Assembly (NCBI GenBank): GCA_027621895.1
Contig: JAQCAK010000010.1
Span: 1-14,849 of the forward strand
Direction of reading: 5' to 3'
From: Pseudomonadota bacterium
GTDB taxonomy: Bacteria; Pseudomonadota; Gammaproteobacteria; Pseudomonadales; Azotimanducaceae
Length of the DNA: 14,849 bases
The translations under genes and the position numbers were made by a program. This document shows positions 1 to 6,866 of the stretch, piece after piece. Each line of letters opens with the position of its first letter. Position 1 is the stretch's first letter. The notes beneath the pieces were generated by a model that searched no databases, was not told the origin of the DNA, and saw nothing but the letters and a program-made list of their open reading frames with translations.

Positions 1-297
1 AAAGTAACAGTGGGGCACACTGATGGATGCTGCACCCGCAACCTGTCGGTAAAACAGACTCTCTTTCCAGTAGGATTGATAGCGCTCTGCCGTGTTGCGC
101 CTGGCCGGGTCTGCCGCTTCAGTCTTGAGAACCAGGGTGTGTTCACCGCCGCGGGTTGAATAGTGAACCCGGTAGAGATCCGCCAGATAACCGCCCTGTT
201 GATTGATGGGTTCCACCTCAAGGGAGTTAACGGGTTCTCCGAGCCGGGCGCCGAGCCAGGCGGGAGTCAGGGTACTGGATATGAAGGATTGCGCCAT
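1..297 (-). CDS. Phosphotransferase, APH/ecdysteroid-kinase-like family (5' part, cut by window edge)
   Basis: The reverse strand is open from an ATG at 297 to the first base of the window and gives 99 residues with no stop, so the gene continues outside. The protein starts MAQSFISSTLTPAWLGARLG. It has an LTPAWL start, then a glycine-containing loop (NQQGGYLADLYRVHY, residues 32-46), a VLK motif near residue 57 that fits the ATP-contacting lysine of kinase-like folds, an aromatic-rich stretch (YQSYWKESLFY) and a PHCY motif. This order matches the N-lobe of bacterial phosphotransferases of the aminoglycoside phosphotransferase/ecdysteroid-kinase-like group. The catalytic loop (HxD) would lie outside the window, so activity and substrate cannot be judged. 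It is divergent from the pabB-like gene, with 129 bases between the two starts. Confidence 0.6.
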   Translation of the reverse strand, partial: MAQSFISSTLTPAWLGARLGEPVNSLEVEPINQQGGYLADLYRVHYSTRGGEHTLVLKTEAADPARRNTAERYQSYWKESLFYRQVAGAASISVPHCYF

Positions 298-426
298 GCG
301 GGATATTGTACCCTCATGACAGTGTCCGGCCTGATCTAACCCGGTGCCGGGCATGGTAACCTTGGCGGCGTCGGGCTGTGCAACCGGGCCCGGCTCGCCG
401 CTATCCATTCACGAGTATCCAGCAAC

Positions 427-2127
427 ATGTTTCAGGCGCGTTACTACCACACCGGCAGAAAGTGCTGGCTAGAGGTGATAGACCCCGCCGAAGTGCTGCT
501 GGCGAGAAAGCCGGCGGAAGTGGAAACCCTGCTGGAGTCCGTCGAAGCCCGTTGCCAGGCAGGCATGCAGGCCATCGGGTTTGTCACCTATGAAGCTTCA
601 GGCGCGATTGATCCAGCCCTGGTTCACCATGAGCCCGGCCAACTGCCGCTGGCGGCTTTTGCCATTTTTCAGACTGCACGGGAGGTAGAGCCACCCGATG
701 GCGATGTTTCCCAGGCGCTTGCGCCGGATATCACCGAGGCTGAATTTGGCGAGCGGATTCGTCGGATTCATGGCTATCTTGAATCCGGTGATACCTACCA
801 GGTGAACATCACGCATCGTCTGCGGGGAACGGTCACGGGCAGCGCCGGGGCCGTGTTTGGCGCCTTGTATCGCGCGCAGCCGTCACCCCTGGCGGTGCTG
901 ATTGAAACTGATGACTACGCCATCTGCAGTGTATCGCCGGAACTGTTTTTTGAACGAAAAGGCCTGTCTCTGCGCGTCGAACCCATGAAAGGCACCCGAC
1001 CCCGGGGCAGGTTCCTGGTCGAAGACGAGTCTTTCCGAAATGCCCTGGCCTGCTCGGCGAAAGATCGGGCAGAGAACCTGATGATTGTGGACATGATGCG
1101 CAATGACCTGGGGCGTATCGCAGAAACGGGGTCCGTCAGACCCGACTCCTTGTTTGCTATTCGGGCCTTTCCCACGGTCTGGCAGCAGGTCTCTTCTGTC
1201 TCTGCTCGCAGCCCTGCCTCGCTCGCGCGGATTTTTGCCGCGCTGTTTCCCTGCGCGTCAGTGACCGGTGCACCGCGGGTCAGGACAACGGAGACTTTCC
1301 AGAAACTGGAAAACAGCCCGCGGGGTGTCTATACCGGCGCAATTGGCGTCGTGGAACCCGGCGGTGATGCCCGGTTCAGTGTGGCAATCCGCACACTGGT
1401 GATCAACAAGCACAGCGCCGAGGCAGAATACGGCGTGGGCGGAGGTATTGTCTGGGATTCCAGCGCCGTTACCGAATGGGAAGAATGTGCCACCAAGGCG
1501 GGCATCCTGAGCCATGGTCGTGGTGACTTTGAGCTGCTGGAAACCTGTCGTTACTCGCCACTCGAGGGTGTCTACCTGGAGGACCTGCACCTGGGACGTT
1601 TGGCCGCCTCGGCTGCAGCACTGGGATACCCCTGGCCCGGCGAAGAGATCAGGCACCAGTTGCGATCCCTGCAGGCAGATCACCCGCTCAGAGTCAGGCT
1701 GCGGCTGAGCCGCGCCGGGCAGGTATCACTGGAGCACACGCCCCTGGCGGCAATCAGCACGCCGGTTCGATTGCGACTGGCCAGGGAGCCAGTGGACAGC
1801 AGCAATTACCTGCTGTTTCACAAGACAACCCGCCGGGACGTCTACGAACAGGCACGCCGGGCAGATTCGGATGATGTCATCCTGTTCAATGAAAAAGGTG
1901 AACTCACCGAGACAACCATCTATAACCTGTTCATTGAACGGGACGACGAACTGCTGACGCCAGCACTGCATTGCGGGCTGCTGCCCGGCACTTTTCGCCA
2001 GCACCTGCTTGAGCAGAACCAGGCCAGAGAGGCCGTGCTGACCCGGCAGGATCTCGAAACCGCGACCCGTATCTATGTCGGCAACAGCGTCCGTGAGCTC
2101 TGCGATGCCCTGTACCTGCCCGATTAG
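427..2127 (+). CDS. pabB: Aminodeoxychorismate synthase component I fused to a class IV aminotransferase (PabB-PabC type)
   Basis: This 566-residue protein makes 4-amino-4-deoxychorismate, and probably p-aminobenzoate, for folate synthesis. Residues about 100-362 form the chorismate-binding domain: GDTYQVN (121-127), EPMKGTRPRG (185-194), VDMMRNDLGRIA (221-232), FPCASVTGAPR (274-284), GVYTGAIG (300-307) and GVGGGIVWDS (336-345). Lys188 in PMKGT is the residue that separates aminodeoxychorismate synthases from anthranilate synthases, which have Ala there. From residue 367 on it is a PabC-like, PLP-dependent domain: FELLETCRY, FHKTTRR with the likely PLP lysine Lys466, LTETTIYNLF and GLLPGTFR. 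The fusion would put both steps on one chain. The glutamine amidotransferase subunit (PabA) is not in the window. The start is the first ATG that keeps the family N-terminus; its ribosome binding site is weak. Confidence 0.9.
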   Translation: MFQARYYHTGRKCWLEVIDPAEVLLARKPAEVETLLESVEARCQAGMQAIGFVTYEASGAIDPALVHHEPGQLPLAAFAIFQTAREVEPPDGDVSQALAPDITEAEFGERIRRIHGYLESGDTYQVNITHRLRGTVTGSAGAVFGALYRAQPSPLAVLIETDDYAICSVSPELFFERKGLSLRVEPMKGTRPRGRFLVEDESFRNALACSAKDRAENLMIVDMMRNDLGRIAETGSVRPDSLFAIRAFPTVWQQVSSVSARSPASLARIFAALFPCASVTGAPRVRTTETFQKLENSPRGVYTGAIGVVEPGGDARFSVAIRTLVINKHSAEAEYGVGGGIVWDSSAVTEWEECATKAGILSHGRGDFELLETCRYSPLEGVYLEDLHLGRLAASAAALGYPWPGEEIRHQLRSLQADHPLRVRLRLSRAGQVSLEHTPLAAISTPVRLRLAREPVDSSNYLLFHKTTRRDVYEQARRADSDDVILFNEKGELTETTIYNLFIERDDELLTPALHCGLLPGTFRQHLLEQNQAREAVLTRQDLETATRIYVGNSVRELCDALYLPD

Positions 2128-2133
2128 AAAACC

Positions 2134-2150
2134 GGGTCAGATACATTTTC
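2134..2150 (+). repeat. GGGTCAGATACATTTTC motif, possible relic of a REP/RAYT-type repeat
   Basis: The short spacer between the pabB-like gene and the phosphatase gene holds GGGTCAGATACATTTTC. From memory, similar words (GGGGTCAGAGTACA-TTTT type) recur in many gammaproteobacterial genomes next to REP-associated tyrosine transposases. There is one copy here, with no transposase and no paired inverted copy in the window, so this is only a resemblance. Confidence 0.25.
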
Positions 2151-2187
2151 AGTCCGTAGCGGTATCATGGGAATGCCACTAAACCAC

Positions 2188-2192
2188 AGGAG
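2188..2192 (+). promoter_or_regulatory. Ribosome binding site AGGAG that selects a TTG start
   Basis: AGGAG lies 7 bases before TTG at 2200. The upstream in-frame ATG at 2167 has no comparable site, so TTG is the better start. The resulting protein begins with a standard signal peptide. Confidence 0.65.
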
Positions 2193-2199
2193 AACGCGC

Positions 2200-2742
2200 T
2201 TGCGAACGATAAAGTCCTGGCTGATGGGGATGCTGCTGGTCTCCCTGGGCAACCTGCCGCTGCACGCAACTGCCGCTGACAGTGGCATCTACAACCTGCA
2301 CAGGATATCGGATGCGCTGCTGACCGCCGGCCAGATCAAGCCTGATGATCTGCCGGTACTTGAAGCGGCCGACATCGGGATGGTCATCAACCTGGCGCCG
2401 GTCAGCGAGGATCATAATCGGGACGAGAGCTTCTGGGTTACCCGGCAGGGCATGGCCTATGTGCAGATTCCCGTGCCCTGGGAGCAGCCGACGTTGGAAG
2501 ACCTGAACCTGTTTTTTGACGTCATGGACACTCGCGGGGAGCGTAACGTCCTTGTGCACTGTTTCGCCAACTACCGGGCATCCGCCTTCACCTATCTTTA
2601 TCGAGTACTCAGGCAGGGTGTCGATGAAAAAGAAGCCCGGGCTGACCTTGAGGTGATCTGGGATGCAGCCGCATTCGAGGAGTATCCCCAGTGGGCCGCG
2701 TTTATCGAAGCAGTGCAGGCCAGCGTTGCTGCCAGAGAGTGA
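2200..2742 (+). CDS. Secreted DSP/PTP-like phosphatase family protein
   Basis: From the TTG start the protein has 180 residues; starting at the ATG at 2167 adds 11. The N-terminus MRTIKSWLMGMLLVSLGNLP followed by LHATAADSG is a signal peptide, with likely cleavage after ATA, so it should be periplasmic. The body resembles the DUF442/DSP-like phosphatase family: the strand GMVINLAP, the loop EDHNRDESFW, PVPWEQPTLEDLNLF, and the signature VLVHCFANYRASAFTYLYRV. The Cys and Arg of the P-loop (Cys121 and Arg126 from the TTG start) are separated by four residues instead of the usual five of the CX5R motif. I recall this spacing from related proteins annotated as phosphatase-domain proteins, so it is probably a subfamily trait. 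Substrate unknown. It follows the pabB-like gene by 72 bases and meets the histidine phosphatase gene tail to tail. Confidence 0.75.
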   Translation: MRTIKSWLMGMLLVSLGNLPLHATAADSGIYNLHRISDALLTAGQIKPDDLPVLEAADIGMVINLAPVSEDHNRDESFWVTRQGMAYVQIPVPWEQPTLEDLNLFFDVMDTRGERNVLVHCFANYRASAFTYLYRVLRQGVDEKEARADLEVIWDAAAFEEYPQWAAFIEAVQASVAARE

Positions 2743-2782
2743 TTCGCGGTTTCCACTGAAAGTTTTTAGTAATGGAGTCCCG

Positions 2783-3415
2783 TCAGCCTGGAGGCGGACG
2801 CGCGGGCAATCCATCGAAAGGTCCCTCTGGCCCGACATAGTGACGTGTCGTCCAGCCATCACGGGTGCGGCTGAGATGGAAAATGGTGTCATTGGTCTGG
2901 TGAAAGCCGAGCATCCCGGCGGGTGCCATGTCGAGCAACACGCCCACCAGGACCCGGCCAATCATGCCGTGAGAAACCACTGCAATCCTCTCGAGGTCGA
3001 GGGTTGAGAGATGCGCCAGGAACTCGCCGGCGCGCTGGATCATGTCCGGGTAGTTTTCACAGTTGGGCCCGCGATAGTTGAACTCATCCGCCCGCCAGCT
3101 GGCGAACTCTTCCGGCCACTCGTGGATGAGTTCATCCCAGAAGCGTCCGCTCCAGTCGCCGCAGTCCCATTCCATGATGCGATCATCGAAGGTGACGGGC
3201 AGCGCCAGGTGCCGGTTGAGAATCTCGGCAGTCTGTCGGGTGCGATCCAGCGGTGACACAAACAGATGTTCAATACCCTTGTCGCGAAGCATCTGACCGT
3301 GCTGGTCTGCCTGCTGCCGGCCAAGATCGTTCAGGTTGGAGTTCCACTGCCCCTGCATCCTGCGGATCGCATTCCACTCGGTCTGGCCGTGGCGAACGAA
3401 ATAGAGGTCTTTCAG
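2783..3415 (-). CDS. Histidine phosphatase family protein, CTG start
   Basis: The protein has 210 residues if read from CTG at 3415. It then begins MKDLYFVRHGQTEWNAIRR, with the phosphohistidine residue His9 in the RHG motif. Further family marks are SPLDRTRQTAEIL (about residues 54-66), Glu82 in MEWDCGDWSG, and VVSHGMIGRVLV with the second catalytic His149. The first ATG (3358) lies after the RHG motif and would give a dead enzyme. Between the upstream in-frame stop (TGA, 3488-3490) and that ATG there is no ATG, GTG or TTG. CTG is preceded by GGAGAG at a spacing of 5 and overlaps the stop of the upstream gene as CTGA, which suggests translational coupling. It is similar to phosphoglycerate-mutase-like and cobalamin-phosphatase-like enzymes; the substrate cannot be told. 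Confidence 0.85.
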   Translation of the reverse strand: MKDLYFVRHGQTEWNAIRRMQGQWNSNLNDLGRQQADQHGQMLRDKGIEHLFVSPLDRTRQTAEILNRHLALPVTFDDRIMEWDCGDWSGRFWDELIHEWPEEFASWRADEFNYRGPNCENYPDMIQRAGEFLAHLSTLDLERIAVVSHGMIGRVLVGVLLDMAPAGMLGFHQTNDTIFHLSRTRDGWTTRHYVGPEGPFDGLPARPPPG

Positions 3416-4254
3416 GAGGACTCTCCGATCTGAACCAGTTCGAGATAGGCGTTCTGGAAATGCACATAGGCAACCGGTCCACCGCCATCAGGAAAGGCCT
3501 CCTCTGAAACGGCTCTCGCCGCTGCCTTGTCCGGTGATGCCAGCCTGAAATGTGAGTAGCCGGCATCCCGGAAAATATCGAAGCTGTGTTTGGGCGCCAG
3601 CGCGAGGGTATCGGGCGTCACCAGGGCGATGGTCATACCGGGATCCTCCCTGACCAGCAGGTGAGCGGTGCCCCTGTCGTAAAATGGCTCAGACCCCTGT
3701 CGTTGCACGGCAAAATGCCGCTCGTAGCCGGCGATGTGCGCATCCAGATCCGCCGGGTCTGTCCAGATGTAGACCCGGTGGTTCTCGTGCGGGCAGGGAG
3801 CAGAGGCGTTGAGTTCGTACTGCTGCCGATCAGGTCCTGTAAACCAGAGTCGGTCGTGTTTTCCCAAGCGAAATTCATCGAAACCCGAAAGCGGTTTGAT
3901 CAGGCCCTCGTCCATCAACTGGTTCGCGACACCTTGCGGGTCCTCGTGCGTGATTCTAAAGATGGTATCTGCAACCCTCGGGTTGTCAGTGTCGGGCAAT
4001 GGCTCTGCGATATAGGAGGTAAAGGTGTCTTTCTCGAAATAGTCAGGCGAATCGAGGTCGCCTCGGCGATAGATAAACTGCCGGCCCACACCCGGGTACA
4101 TGTTCCGAATGTAGATTTGTGCGCCCAGAATCGTCAGGAAGCGGTCCGTCCGGGCCAGGTCGCCGCTCATGGGAATGGCGGCCTGATCGGCATCCTCCGG
4201 CGGCATCGCCTCGATCAGGGTGGTGCCGTAGTGCGCAATGGACATGTCTGCCAT
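3412..4254 (-). CDS. VOC/glyoxalase-like protein
   Basis: This is a 280-residue cytoplasmic protein with no signal peptide. The start ATG at 4254 has purine-rich AGGAAA sequences just upstream, and it is also in frame with the shifted upstream IDH frame. The C-terminal half looks like a vicinal-oxygen-chelate module: VYIWTDPADLDAHIAGYERHF (161-181), HLLVREDPGMTIALVTP (198-214), SHFRLAS (234-240) and YVHFQNAYLELVQ (263-275). The first half (GAQIYIRNMYPG, FTSYIAEPLPDTDNP, WFTGPDRQQYELNA) may be a second, diverged module. The recognition is by pattern and moderate; metal ligands cannot be assigned with confidence. It sits between isocitrate dehydrogenase and a histidine phosphatase on one strand, 83 bases after the former and overlapping the latter by 4 bases. 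Confidence 0.5.
   Translation of the reverse strand: MADMSIAHYGTTLIEAMPPEDADQAAIPMSGDLARTDRFLTILGAQIYIRNMYPGVGRQFIYRRGDLDSPDYFEKDTFTSYIAEPLPDTDNPRVADTIFRITHEDPQGVANQLMDEGLIKPLSGFDEFRLGKHDRLWFTGPDRQQYELNASAPCPHENHRVYIWTDPADLDAHIAGYERHFAVQRQGSEPFYDRGTAHLLVREDPGMTIALVTPDTLALAPKHSFDIFRDAGYSHFRLASPDKAAARAVSEEAFPDGGGPVAYVHFQNAYLELVQIGESS
3421..3426 (-). promoter_or_regulatory. Ribosome binding site GGAGAG for the CTG-started histidine phosphatase
   Basis: On the minus strand GGAGAG is followed by five bases and then CTG. It lies inside the last codons of the VOC-like gene, as expected for coupled translation of overlapping genes. Confidence 0.55.
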
Positions 4255-4281
4255 GGTCTTTTCCTGTTTCCTGTATGCAAG

Positions 4282-4313
4282 GGTTTTGCTATGGCAACTA
4301 CCATAGCAAAACC
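4282..4313 (-). terminator. Perfect 13-bp inverted repeat between the IDH and VOC-like genes
   Basis: GGTTTTGCTATGG (4282-4294) and its exact reverse complement CCATAGCAAAACC (4301-4313) enclose a 6-base loop. The hairpin lies 24 bases after the IDH stop and 27 bases before the start of the next gene. No T-run follows on either strand, so it is not a standard intrinsic terminator. It may be an intercistronic mRNA-stabilising hairpin, an attenuator, or an operator-like palindrome. Confidence 0.5.
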
Positions 4314-4337
4314 GCAGGAGAGGGAAAATCGCCGGCT

Positions 4338-6549
4338 CTAGCTCATCAGGTCGGTCAGGGCCTGGTTCAGCGTCGGAGAGGGGCGCATCGCCTTGATAGC
4401 CAGTTTGGTAGTAGCCGCCAACGTCAACCGGGTGCCCCTGGGCTGCGAGCAGTTCCTGGTTGATCCTGTCCTCGTTTGCGTGGAGGGTATCCGCCAGTTC
4501 CTGGAACTTGGCCTTGAGGCTTGGGTCTGCATCCTGGGCCGCCATGGCTTCCGCCCAGTACATGGCCAGGTAGAAATGGCTGCCCCGGTTGTCGATCTCA
4601 TTGACCTTGCGGGATGGCGATTTGTTGCTTTCGAGAAACTTCGCGATCGCGATATTCAGCGAATCCGCGAGAATCTGCGCCTGCCCGTTGTCAAAAGTCT
4701 CTGACAGGTGTTCCAGTGAAGCACCCAGCGCGAGAAATTCACCCAGTGAATCCCATCGCAGGTGACCTTCCTGTTCAAACTGCTGCACATGCTTGGGCGC
4801 AGAACCGCCGGCGCCAGTCTCGAAAAGCCCACCGCCGTTGATCAGCGGCACAATGGAAAGCATCTTTGCGCTGGTGCCCAGTTCCAGGATCGGGAAGAGG
4901 TCTGTCAGGTAGTCACGCAGCACGTTGCCCGTCACGGAGATCGTGGATTCACCCTTTCTTGCGCGTTCCAGTGACAGCCGGGCGGCTTCAGCAACAGGCA
5001 GAATCTGGTGTTCAATCCCGGTGAGATCATGCTCCGGCAGATACTTCTCAACCTTTGTGATCAGGTTGGCATCGTGTGCCCGGTTGCTGTCCAGCCAGAA
5101 AACGATCGGCCAGCCAGTGGCTTTGGCCCGGTTAACGGCAAGCTTGACCCAGTCGCGGATCGGACCGTCCTTCATCCGGCAGAGCCGCCAGATGTCACCG
5201 GCACCGACCTTGTGTTCCAGCAGAGTGCCATTCGCGCCAAGAACCCGGATTGTGCCGTCAGAAGGCGCTTCGAAAGTCGTGTCGTGAGAACCGTACTCTT
5301 CCGCTTTCTGGGCCATCAGACCCACATTGGGTACCGAACCCATGGTGGTCGGGTCGAAGGCGCCGTGTTCAATACAGTGCTTGATGGTCTCATCGTACAG
5401 GGGGGCATAGCAGCGGTCAGGAATCACCGCATTCATGTCGTGCAGTTCTCCGTCAGGTCCCCACATCTTGCCGGACTCGCGGATAGCGGCGGGCATGGAA
5501 GCGTCGATAATGATATCGCTCGGTACGTGCAGGTTGGTGATGCCCTTGTCGGAATTCACCATGGCCAGCGCCGGACCTCTTTCAAGGCAGGCGTCCAGGT
5601 CCGCCTTGATGGCATCAGCCTGGTCTGCAGGCAGACTCCTGATCTTGTCGTACGCATCGCCGATGCCATTGTTGGGATCGAAACCCAGGGAGTCCAGCAG
5701 GGTGGCGTGCTTCTCAAGCGCCGGCTCGTAGTAGGCCTTCACGCAATGACCAAACATGATCGGATCAGATACCTTCATCATGGTGGCCTTGAGGTGCAGC
5801 GAAAACAGCACGCCGTCTTCGGTGCTGGCAATCTGCTGCTTCAGGAAAGCGACCAGGGCGTCTTTGCTCATGGCCGCGGCGTCGACGACCTCGCCCTTCT
5901 CGACCTGCACGTCACTCTTCAGTGTCTTTTTGCCGTCGGCCCCTTCGAATTCGATGGTCAGGGAGTCGTCCTGGCCCATCACGACAGATTGCTCACTGCC
6001 GTAAAAGTCACCGGCTTCCATGTGGGAAACGTGAGATCGGGAGTCTGGAGACCAGGCGCCCATCTTGTGCGGATACTTGCGGGCAAAGTCCTTGACGGCC
6101 TTGGCGGCTCGACGGTCAGAGTTGCCTTCCCTGAGGACCGGATTGACGGCGCTGCCCTTTACCCGATCGTAGCGGGCCTTGATCTCTTCCTCTTCCGGTG
6201 TCGACGGTTCTTCCGGATAGTCAGGCAGATCGTAACCCTTGGCCTGAAGCTCACGGATGGTCGCGTGCAGCTGCGGGCTGGAGGCGCTGATGTTGGGCAG
6301 CTTGATGATGTTGGCTTCGCGCTTCTGGGTCAGATTGCCGAGGTAGGCCAGTTCATCAGGGATTCGCTGCGCTTCGGTCAGCCGTTCCGGAAAACTGGCG
6401 ATGACCCGTCCAGCCAGCGAGATGTCCCGGATTTCCACTTCGACACCAGCCGTGTCAGTGAACGCCTTGATGATGGGCAGGAATGACCAGGTCGCCAGTC
6501 TCGGGGCCTCGTCGGTTTCGGTGTATACGATCTTTGGTGTGTCAGTCAT
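4338..6549 (-). CDS. icd: Monomeric NADP-dependent isocitrate dehydrogenase, frameshifted near the C-terminus
   Basis: This enzyme oxidises isocitrate to 2-oxoglutarate and CO2 in the TCA cycle and makes NADPH. The N-terminus (KIVYTETDEAPRLATWSFLP), VLREGNSDRRAAKAV (138-152), LKATMMKVSDPI (253-264), DIIIDASMP (345-353), WLDSNRAHD (485-493), PKHVQQF (585-591) and NRGSHFYLAMYWAEAMA (654-670) are hallmarks of the monomeric class, unrelated in size to the dimeric enzyme. Substrate, metal and NADP residues appear present. The frame is correct to GGYYQT (residue 716). The expected tail AMRPSPTLNQALTDLMS, ending at the TAG at 4338-4340, lies in the +1 frame. Skipping one base near 4398-4407 gives 736 residues, the usual family length. 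Without the shift the frame stays open into the VOC-like gene (1045 residues). This is either a sequence error, a real mutation or, less likely, a programmed shift. Confidence 0.9.
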
Positions 6550-6734
6550 GAGTACTGCAAAGCCTTCTCTTGGTATCTTGTGGATACTTGCTTATTTGTC
6601 GCCCCGGTATGGAGGCAGCGCCTGGAACAGCCACAAACGGACACTGTCTGGCAATGTCGAATGTACGATTCCCGGGCCAATAAGGTTCGCTTGCGGGATT
6701 ATCAGGGCGGGTAGCCCCTTCGCAGAGCGGCGCT

Positions 6735-6740
6735 ATTATA
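6735..6740 (-). promoter_or_regulatory. Candidate sigma70 -10 box TATAAT for icd
   Basis: A perfect TATAAT is present on the minus strand. The matching -35 region (around 6758-6763, TGCGAA/ATGCGA) is poor. If used, it would give icd a leader of roughly 180 bases. Confidence 0.4.
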
Positions 6741-6831
6741 GAGCAAACCAGCGACCTTCGCATTGACGGGTATTTTCCCAGTCAGAGGCTCGCTGCCAGG
6801 ATCATCTCTGGCTGCCTGAAGGTCGACAACC

Positions 6832-6840
6832 TGTTATAAA
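6832..6840 (+). promoter_or_regulatory. Candidate extended -10 promoter for the 5'-nucleotidase gene
   Basis: TGTTATAAA carries an extended -10 arrangement (TG, one base, then TATAAA at 6835-6840). The start of transcription would be near 6847, about 20-26 bases before the start codon. No clear -35 box is needed for, or seen with, this type. Confidence 0.4.
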
Positions 6841-6866
6841 GACGGGACAAATCCCAGTCAATACAG

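Larger units (their letters stand above)
6550..6866. other. Divergent intergenic region between icd and the 5'-nucleotidase gene
   Basis: These 317 bases hold no convincing gene. A 73-codon minus-strand frame (6542-6763) overlaps the icd start and looks random. The region should hold promoters for both neighbours; the best -10 candidates are listed separately. I see no strong large palindrome or riboswitch-like structure. Confidence 0.6.

Noticed and set aside
384..393. CCGGGCCCGG palindrome and nearby GC-rich inverted repeats before the pabB-like gene
   Set aside because: They are short and expected by chance in GC-rich sequence; no matching operator or terminator is recognised.
2179..2961. 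260-codon minus-strand frame across the DSP-like phosphatase and the end of the histidine phosphatase gene
   Set aside because: It covers two real genes in other frames and has no recognisable protein features.
5008..6486. 492-codon open frame on the plus strand opposite icd
   Set aside because: It lies wholly antisense to a strongly conserved enzyme, and its translation looks like a shadow of high-GC coding sequence with no known domain.
3412..6549. One continuous 1045-codon frame as a natural IDH-VOC fusion protein
   Set aside because: The expected IDH tail and stop are found in the +1 frame, and the downstream part has its own start with ribosome-site-like sequence. The continuity is best explained by a frameshift.
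6542..6763. 73-codon minus-strand frame upstream of icd
   Set aside because: It overlaps the icd start, has no ribosome site and contains the likely -10 box; the translation is unlike any protein I recognise.
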